Positions 56,451 to 64,000 of a stretch of 64,000 nucleotides of DNA are shown here, piece after piece (position 1 is the first letter of the stretch; each line of letters begins with the position of its first letter). Made by a program: the position numbers and the translations under genes. This stretch comes from Tupaia tana (lineage: Eukaryota; Chordata; Mammalia; Scandentia; Tupaiidae): positions 41,323,102 to 41,387,101 of the forward strand of contig JAKSZU010000020.1 of assembly GCA_026018925.1 (NCBI GenBank). The letters are read 5' to 3'. The notes beneath the pieces are model-generated. The model was not told where the DNA came from and made no database searches. It saw only the letters and a list, made by a program, of their open reading frames with translations.

Positions 56451-59034
56451 CTTCGAAGGCAGTCATCCTTTTACCCGTTTTGTGCAAAGGGGTAAATGGA
56501 GGTATGTGACAGAAGCACGCACAAGCGAACCCGGGACAGAGCCGGGCACTGTCATCCAGTGCCCTTTGCACGCAGAGCTTGCGGTGTTTGCATGCAACGT
56601 TTAGGGGCATTCGGTTTCCGCAGACCTGCGAGGCTGGAGGCAGGAGGCAGAAGGCACAGGGCTGCGGGGAAGTTGGAGAAGGGTTTGGAGGAGACGGCTA
56701 GACTGCACTGAACTTTGGCGTAAGTGAGGGGCGAGGGACCAGCTTGGAGTGCAACAAGTGGATTCGGGACCGTAAATATGTGTCCTTCAGACTTAGGTCT
56801 TCTCAGGGGCGGGAATGAGATTCCTGAGGTGCTAGAAACCTCGCCAGGAATGTTGTGGTGGGGCAAGTTGGGAGCACCAGTCTGGCCAGTTAAAGTTCCT
56901 GTCCTGCACCTTTGTCCAGGGAGAACGTCTGTTCTGGAAGGAGAGGTTGATTTAAGGGGAGGGAAAAAAGTCCGCTCGCCTGTGTTGAGTGAGTCTGGGC
57001 GCTCTTTGCGTTCTCCCGGTTTGATTATTCTGCGGCTGCCCTTGGACAGCTTTGGCTCAAACACAACCAGAAATCCCCTCCCTTTCTTCCTCCTTTGATG
57101 GCTAAGGCACGTTAGCTTTTAAAAAAGACCTTCCAACATCTTTAAGAGAGAATACGAGAAAATAGGGAAATATGAATAGTCTTTCTTTCCTTCTTTTCTT
57201 TTTAAACCTGGCTTAGGAGTCTTTCCTCCGGAGTGGTGTTCTTCCCCTCCTGGTTCTTCACTGGCCTCCACGTGGCGTGCCCTGTCTTACATCCCCAATA
57301 ACAGGAAATGTGTCCTCGTGTTCAAGGCCAAGAGATGGTAACTTTGTGCTTATTTAGGGCCTGCCTGCTGTCATCACTGTGCTTCTTTCTGTCCCCAGAA
57401 AATTAAAGGGATAGTGGAGTTATAGACCATGGAAATTGTTCTCCACCCCCATTCATACATAACAGCTTGGTCCCTTAGGACAGGAGAGGTCACCCAGGCC
57501 CCTTAGGATAATTTAACGCACTCTTATTTTCCTAGCCACAGTAGGCACAAAACAGTCGTTTTATTGTAACAGGGAAGTCGGTTCATCCCTGCCACCCCTC
57601 GCTCCCATGTTCTCCTTACCTGCTCTACCCGTGGGGATGCCGTGTCCCAGAGTCTTTGGTTACCATGAGTTCCTAGATCCTTGAGATGATCTTAGGTTCG
57701 TGACACGGCATTCCGTATGGCAAATGAGCCACATGGGCCCTCCTCCCTGCCAAGCCCCACCCCGAACGCCCTCACTGCCACCTTTTAAAAGGTAGCACAA
57801 GTCTCCCCCGTCCAGGCCGTCAGCTAGCTGGGGGACCTTGCCGAGGAAGGTTGGACTGCTGTGCTCGGGTTATCTGATCTGCAGCTCCGCCCAACCCGGG
57901 GCGCTGGCAGGTGCCAGGTCTGTTTATAGCTTGGTCTGTTGAGGCCTGGGTGAGCGATTGCCGTGCTCCTGCTTGGTAAGCCAGTGTTCTTCATGGTTCA
58001 GTTTGTCATTGGACAAGGTGACTATTGTTTTTAAGATAAGTGACAGCTCTATCAGCTTAGGAACTTGAACCAGGACTCCGAAAGGCAAGGAGTCGAGCTT
58101 TTCTTTGTGGAGGAGGTGTAGCCCTCTTTCTCCGGAGGCTTAGTAAGCGTTCTCCTTTTTTTCTGATACCCGAAAAACTGGTGTATGGTTGTCAGAATTT
58201 TGTGTTTCAGACATGGGACTTTTAGGTTGCAGTATGGGATACAGAAGGCAGCACTAATACAGTTCTTTAATTTCTAGTGAGGCTGGTATGAACGCTGTTT
58301 CTTCAGCTGGGATGGTGGCGCTGTGACCACCGCCGATACAGGGTATTGGCTAGAAGGACCCAGGCAAGCAGTGGTTGAGAATAGTTTCCGGTAGACGCTA
58401 GGTAGGACCAAGTACACAGTGGGGAATTTGTTTTTATTTATCGTTTTTTAATACTGAGACTTTATTTGTGTGCTGTAAAAAGTCACCGTTTTAAAGTGCA
58501 GGTCAATGTTCTTTCAACTATTTATTTGGAGAATAGTGCAGCCATCACCCCTATGTAATCTTAGAACACTTTCAGTGCTCCAAGGGGAACTTCTGTTTAC
58601 GCTTAGGGTGTAATAGAATATCATTGGGAGAATAAGTGTTTTATAGTTTCCATTTACTAAAACTTAGTAGGAAAAACGATGTCCATTTTAACATCATGGA
58701 GTTCGTAATGCTTGTAATGAACCGAAATTGCTCCCACAAAGTCCTTATCTATTAGATTTGAGTGTTCTTGAAAAGGGTGGGGTATCTCTTTGCTAGAGCG
58801 TTTAAATTTTTTTAGTTTTTCTCAGAGGTGGGAGAAGGTCATTTTTCTTGATTCTGTTACACTGAAGTTTGTTCGCTAAAGTAATGAAATGGTACTTGAG
58901 AGCGTTTGGAAAGATCATGTAGCTGTAATAGTAGAAATCTTTAATTTTTGGCTGTTTTTTCCTTATCTTAAAGCACTTTAGTATGCGATTAAGCACAATT
59001 TAGGAAATTGTTCTCGATGAATTTTTAATTTCAG
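55987..59034 (+). other. ABCC5: ABCC5 intron 1
   Basis: Starts GTAAGT, ends TTTTTAATTTCAG. Unlike the rest of the window it has almost no SINEs, which may reflect regulatory constraint in the first kilobases of the gene. No other feature recognised. Confidence 0.7.
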
Positions 59035-59216
59035 AAACTCTGAAGTGAAACCAAGTCTGTGAGCCCTGGCACCCCCACCCAGAGAAGATGAAGGACATCG
59101 ACATAGGGAAAGAGTACATCATCCCCAGTCCCGGCTACAGAAACGTGAGGGAGAGAGCCGGGCCCCCCGGGCCGCACGGAGACCACGAGGGATCCAAGTT
59201 CAGGAGATCGCGACCG
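59035..59216 (+). CDS. ABCC5: ABCC5 (MRP5) exon 2: 5' UTR end and first 43 codons
   Basis: ATP-binding cassette transporter C5, a plasma-membrane exporter of organic anions and cyclic nucleotides. The exon follows an AATTTCAG acceptor, has 53 bases of 5' UTR, and the ATG at 59,088 opens MKDIDIGKEYIIPSPGYR, the ABCC5 N-terminus. 43 codons end SKFRRSRP before donor GTCAGT. The cytoplasmic N-terminus comes before the first membrane domain; ABCC5 lacks the extra TMD0 of longer MRPs. Residues 24-35 (AGPPGPHGDHEG) differ from the human linker, while both ends are conserved. The remaining exons lie beyond the window. Confidence 0.93.
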
Positions 59217-61303
59217 GTCAGTGCCCCCTCCCCGAGGGTCCTCCCGTATCTGCTGTGGCACTAGACCACACTCTGTTCTTTTCGTGTGGTGCAGTATAGA
59301 AGGAGCCGTTTTCCTTATTGGCGTTGGGCCCAACAGCGGTGGTGCTGGCCGTCGGCTGCTCCAGAGCATTGGAGGCCCAGGGTTTGGATCCTGGCTTGCC
59401 CTGAACGCCCTGGGTGCACCCGCGGCTCACCCATGATGCCGGCTGGAAGACTGCCGGAGCGGGTCATGTTGTGGCAAAGCCCTGAACGAACACACTTGAA
59501 AAGAATTTGCAGTTACTCGGAAGGAACCGTTGGTGCCCTGCACGCTCCGTGGGTGGAAGGCGAGGCCGGGTCTCGGCCTCCCCCCCGCCTCTCCTTTAGC
59601 AATCTCGCGCTCAGCAGCCTGTGCCTTCGGAGGCCTTGCCCAAGGGAGGGCGGCTTTCAGAGAGGGCATGGAGGGGATCGGAGGGCGTCGGAGCCATGAA
59701 GCTTCACGGATCCTTCAGCAAGAGTCGTCGTTTTCTTTTGCCTCTGTTGTCCGTGTTTGAAATATAAACTGTTTTGAGAGACTCACTCAGATCTCAGAGG
59801 ATGATTGGGACAATAGTGGGTAGCTGTAGGATAATCAGGAAGTTTTTCAAGTACATTCATAAACGTTAAGTCGCCTTTAGATAATAATCTAGTTTCCTCT
59901 AATAGAAATAATGCAGATACATGGCAGAGTGGAGGAAGTGTATTTTTAATTGTCCCTCTGTCTGGAGAGGGACAGAGACACAGAGAGCAAAGCGCCCACT
60001 CCCACCGGGGCGCGCTCAGGCCCCGTCCCTTCTCTTCCATCCCTCCATCTCGTTGAGATTCGGGGCCCAGGTGCACATGTACCCGCTGTGTTTTTCAAGC
60101 TACAGTTTGGAATCTGGTCGGCCACGTGGGATCTGGGGCCTTTACCGCTAGGCTAGAAGGTTAGCCCTGAAATTGTTTTCCTGAGGGAAAAAAGTTGCAA
60201 AAGAAACTAATAAAGCAGAATGGGGTGACCAGAATTAGGAAGTTGTCCGCATCTGTGTGTGTGTTATGTGAGAACTTGAGAAGGGTGTGGACTTCGCAGC
60301 CAGTGTTGGCATCTCATTGGCCTGACATGACTTGCTGCTTTTTTTAATCCGCATTTTCTCATTAAGCGATCATCTCTGAATAAGTTAGGTCTGGGAAAAG
60401 TTGCACGGGCAGCCTTGAGCGGGGCTCTGAAGGGTGGCTGGGTGAGGAGGCCTTCTAGGCGTCAGAAGCAGAGACCCAGGGTGGGGGGAAGTGCTGGCGC
60501 GTTGGCTCCACGGGGAAGGGCTCACTGGTTGTATGGAAGGGGTTGGGGACAGCAGTGCCCGACTCAGGCTGTCGCTGCGGGCTAAGTGAGATAACAAAGG
60601 TAAAATACTCATCGTGGCACCTGGCATGTGGACCACACTCAACAAATGTTAGCTCTCACAATGAGTAATCCAGAGAATAGGATGTGTGAAGAGAGGGTAG
60701 GTCAGGAAAAATTCTGTGTGCCATGCTACGGACACTTTCACTGTGGGCATTGGGCAACCACTGGAAGCTAGTGAGATTTTTTTGTTTTTGTTTTAATAAG
60801 TTTTGATGTAGGTGCATGCACTTGCCAGAAAGACAGAGGCGGGGCAGAGAGGGGAGTGAGAAATCACCCCCTGGGGATTGGCCATGCCACTATCCCTTCT
60901 CCTTCATTTTCCTCTTGGGATTTTGGGCACATCCACACAACGAGCATGATTTTCAACTGCCAGGTCTGGGAATCGAACACTGTAGTCAACCACATGGGAT
61001 CTAGCGCCTTAACCTCTGTGCCACCTGCTGGCCCTACTAGTGAGGGAAAGTGTTTTCGTTGTTGTTCTAGGGTGTGCTCCCTAGAGAGACGGAGAGAGGG
61101 CAAGTGAGAAATCCCCCCAGAGGGGTGGCCATATCACAGTCCCCTCTTCGCCAGTCTCCTTTCTCCTCTCGGGATCTTGGGTGCACACGTACATGTGCCT
61201 GGTGTAATTTTCAAGCTTCTGGATCCAGGACTAGAACCGGGTTCAGCCATGCGGGAGTCCAGGGCCTCAATTACCATGCCACTAGCTGACCTGCTAGTGA
61301 GAT

Positions 61304-61356
<53 letters not shown>

Positions 61357-64000
61357 AGACTTATTTTGTTTTACTTTATTTATTTATTTTAATTTTATCT
61401 GAGAGGGACAGAGTGAGAGAGAGAGGGGAAGTGAGAAATAAGCTGCCAGGTCTAGGACATGAACCGTGGTCGGCCATGTGGGAGGCCAGTGCCCTTAACC
61501 ACCATGTCACCTGCTGGCCCCTCCTGCCACTGAGATTTAAAAAAAAAAACAAAAAACTTTGAGGGCCAGCAGGTGGCGTGGTGGTTAAGGCGACCGGACT
61601 CCCACATGGTTGACTACAGTTCAAGTCCTGAACCTGGCTGAATGCTCTCTCTCTTTCCCTCTTTCTCTCTCTCATTTAAAAAAAAGTAAAATAAGGGACC
61701 AGTGGATAGTGTAATAGTTGCATCACTGGACTCCCACGTGGTTGACTGCGGTTTGAGTCTCAGACCTGGGGTTTAAAACACACGCCAGGCACGTGTGGGT
61801 GCATGTCCAGAATCCCTAGAGGAGACTGGAGGAAGGGGGATTGCAGTGTGGCCAGACCCCCCTGAGGGGGTGATTTCTCGCTTTTGTCTCTCTGTTTCCC
61901 TCTGTCTCTCCAGTGAGCTCACATGCCCTATAGCAAAAACCTCTCTTAAAAAAAGGTAAAATAAAATAATGGCAATAAATAAAAAATTAAAATAATTGTT
62001 TAAAAAAACTTTGAGGGACCAGCAGTTAGCGTAATGGCTATGTCGCTGGATTCCCACGTAGTCGACCGCAGTTCGTGTCCCGGACCCGGTGGCTTAAACT
62101 CACGCCGGGCGCATGTGCGTGCGTGCCCAAGATCCCGAGAGGAGAATGGAGGAGAAGGGATTGCGGCGTGGCCATCCCCCCTGGGGGATGATTTCTCGCT
62201 TTCTGTCTCTCTGTCTCTCTCTGTCTGTCTGGCGAGCGCACGCGCCCTGTAGCAAAAACCTCTCAAAAAAAACCCCACAAACTTTGATATAACTGTACAC
62301 ATATATGCAGTTGTGAAAAGTTACGTGGGGAGAGATATGCCACACCCAGTCTTTCCCAGTGGTAACCCTACATAACTACAGGAGAGTATGACAGGCTGCT
62401 GACGGACGTGGATACGAAGCAACGATTAAGGTTCACGTTCTTTTTTCTGGTTTGCTCTATAGTGCTTGTGCTCAGGTGGGGGAGGAGAGAGAAATCATCT
62501 TGCAGGGGCCTGGCCACGATGCAGTCCCCCCGCCTCCCTTTTCCTTGCAGGACTTTGGACACACATGCACATATGCCTAGTATGTTTTTCAAGCTGCTGG
62601 GTCCAGGACTTGGAATTGTGGGATCCAGCTGCCTTAACCATCTTGCCACCTGCTGGCCCAGGATTTCACGTTTCACTTGCACTCATTTATGTGTGTATGT
62701 GGGCACATGGGCTTTTATGCCATTTTTTCACATGTGTAGGTTGTTTGATTTGTTGACCACAGTCAAGAAACAAAAACTTCATCACAGGGATCTTTTATGC
62801 TACATTTTAGCCATGGACACTTCTCTCTGCTCCCACAGTCTGTCAACTACCAGACCTTTCCCCATCTCTGTAATGTTGACGTCTTAAGAATATGCTATGT
62901 AAGGGACCCACAGGTGGCATAATGGTTACGTCGCTGGACTCCCGAGTAGCTGACCGCGGTCTGGTGGCTTAAACACATGCCGGGCGTGTGTGCGTGTGTG
63001 CCCAAGATCCTGAGAGGAGAATGGAGGGATTGCCGTGTGGCTGTCCCCTCCTGGGGGTGATAGAAGAACGCTGTGTAAGTGGAGTCGTGTAGCGTGGAAC
63101 CTTTGGGGTTGCTCTTTCCCCCCCCAGCCGGATTCCCTTAGCCAGCTCATTTGTCGTGTGTATCAGTGGCTCTTTCTGCTGCTGAGTAGCATTCACGTTG
63201 TAGATATACCACAGTTTGTGGGCACGGGGTTATTCGCAGTCTGTGGCAGTTACAAAGAACAGGTGCTTTGAACACTCGTGTGTAGGATTTTATGTGAATA
63301 TAAGCCTTGGTTTCTCTGGATCAGTGCCCAGGACTGCAGTTGCTGGGTCATATGGTAAGTGCCTATTTAATTTTGTAGGAAGCTGCAGTTCTCTTTTCCA
63401 GAGTAGGTGTACCATTTTCCATACCCGTCAGCAATGATCCAGCCTTCCTGCATTCTTGCCTGTAGTTAGAATTTTCGCATTAGCCCCTCTGGATACTTCC
63501 TTGTGGCTTTCATTTGCCTTTCCCTAGTGGCTACTGATGTGGACTGAAAAAAGATATTTTTACTAGATTTGTATCTTAGAAAGATCAGTCTTGAAGCAGT
63601 GCAGAAAGAAGAGGAGAGGCAAAATACAGGAAGCAGCTATATATAGGAGCCTGCTGTGTCCGTCTGTGTGAGAGAGACAGGCGTCTGTTTCAAAGCATAG
63701 GCACGAGGATGAAGAGCAGAAAGATTGAGGGGCTTCCCTGGGAGGGAAAGGAGATATTGGGGTATCTGGCATCAGTGGTAAGGATTTAAAACTCTTAGTA
63801 GACACACAGGAAGAGAAGGAGATTTGGGGATTTTGGGAGAGGAGAATGGAGGAGAAGGGATTGTCGTGTGGCCATCACCTCCAGGGGGATGATGTCTTGC
63901 TTTCTGTCTCTCTGGTGAGTGCATATGCTCTATAGCAAAAATTTCTCTGTAAAAAAAAAAGAAGAATGTGTTGAATTTGAAGTGCATCCAGTGAAATGAT
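59217..64000 (+). other. ABCC5: ABCC5 intron 2 (continues past window) with SINEs and an L1 fragment
   Basis: Type C minus 59,940-60,165, 60,795-61,035 and 61,060-61,290; (ATTT)n at about 61,302-61,352; type A minus 61,355-61,525; type A plus 61,563-61,690; type B plus 61,695-61,950 and 62,015-62,275; type C minus 62,440-62,660; type B plus truncated 62,904-63,065; old L1 3' region antisense about 63,080-63,540; type B plus fragment 63,828-63,960. 59,217-59,930 and 60,170-60,790 hold no recognised feature. Confidence 0.7.
62015..62275 (+). repeat. Type B SINE, near-consensus example
   Basis: Head GGGACCAGCAGTTAGCGTAA, A-box-like TTAGCGTAATGG, B-box-like region GTTCGTGTCC, then a tRNA-unrelated body with GAGGAGAATGGAGGAGAAGG, a CT-rich stretch and CGCACGCGCCCTGTAGC before the A tail. 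Its closeness to copies at 26,554, 39,174 and 39,457 suggests recent activity. Confidence 0.85.

Noticed and set aside
59221..59436. Extra ABCC5 coding exon directly after exon 2
   Set aside because: Open frame but no convincing acceptor, and no ABCC5-like sequence. Treated as intron 2.

Overview
The window is nuclear DNA of a placental mammal. It carries intron-split genes with GT/AG boundaries, a CpG-island promoter, tRNA-derived SINEs, old L1 fragments and LTR retroviral insertions. The gene order ABCC5 - HTR3D - HTR3C matches the human 3q27 5-HT3 receptor cluster, here read in the opposite direction. Keeping HTR3C and HTR3D argues against mouse or rat, which lack them. The dominant SINEs are not Alu, carnivore, ruminant or equine types that I recognise. 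A lineage with its own tRNA SINEs, such as a colugo, would fit, but that species guess is weak. The first 326 bases repeat 1,646-1,971 exactly and are followed by 100 Ns, so the left edge is an assembly artefact.

Layout. (1) 1,540-8,940, minus strand: a complete nine-exon HTR3C gene. (2) 8,940-27,270: intergenic DNA full of SINEs, an inverted pair of old LTRs (14.7-15.2 and 24.1-24.6 kb), a solo LTR nested in a SINE (21.3 kb), a perfect U6 retrocopy (22.4 kb) and a young defective betaretroviral provirus (15,608-19,481). (3) 27,275-38,230, minus strand: a complete nine-exon HTR3D gene. Its large intron 2 holds layered L1 and SINE insertions. (4) 38.2-55.5 kb: SINE-rich intergenic DNA with a GC-rich VNTR retroelement (43.6-44.6 kb), a second, shorter solo LTR of the provirus family (47.3-47.9 kb) and further LTR candidates. 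(5) 55.5-64 kb, plus strand: CpG island, first noncoding exon and first coding exon of ABCC5, running off the right edge.

Function. HTR3C and HTR3D encode 5-HT3 (Cys-loop, cation-selective) receptor subunits that in other mammals assemble with 5-HT3A. Both are intact, with identical exon lengths and 456 predicted residues. Their exons 7-9 and intron 8 are about 96-99 % identical although intron 7 and exons 1-6 are not, which suggests gene conversion. ABCC5 (MRP5) is an organic-anion/cyclic-nucleotide exporter, unrelated in function and a neighbour by ancestry.

The most unusual objects are the provirus and the VNTR element. The provirus has LTRs differing at 2 of 802 positions, a 6-bp target duplication, a leader made of 13 tandem small hairpins, and one 504-codon reading frame. 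That frame joins Gag matrix, a hydrophobic segment of unknown origin, the capsid N-terminus and Env transmembrane-subunit sequence. The VNTR element is an SVA-like composite: 25 GC-rich 26-bp units, a unique 3' part, an A tail and a 17-bp target-site duplication.

SINE nomenclature used below: type A, about 170-200 bp, tRNA head followed by a CT-rich stretch and an AAATAAA-rich tail; type B, about 250 bp, head GGGACCAGCAGTTAGCGTAA and end CCCTATAGC(A/G)AAAAACCTCT; type C, about 240 bp, older, head GGGCCAGCAGGTGG and an end like type B.
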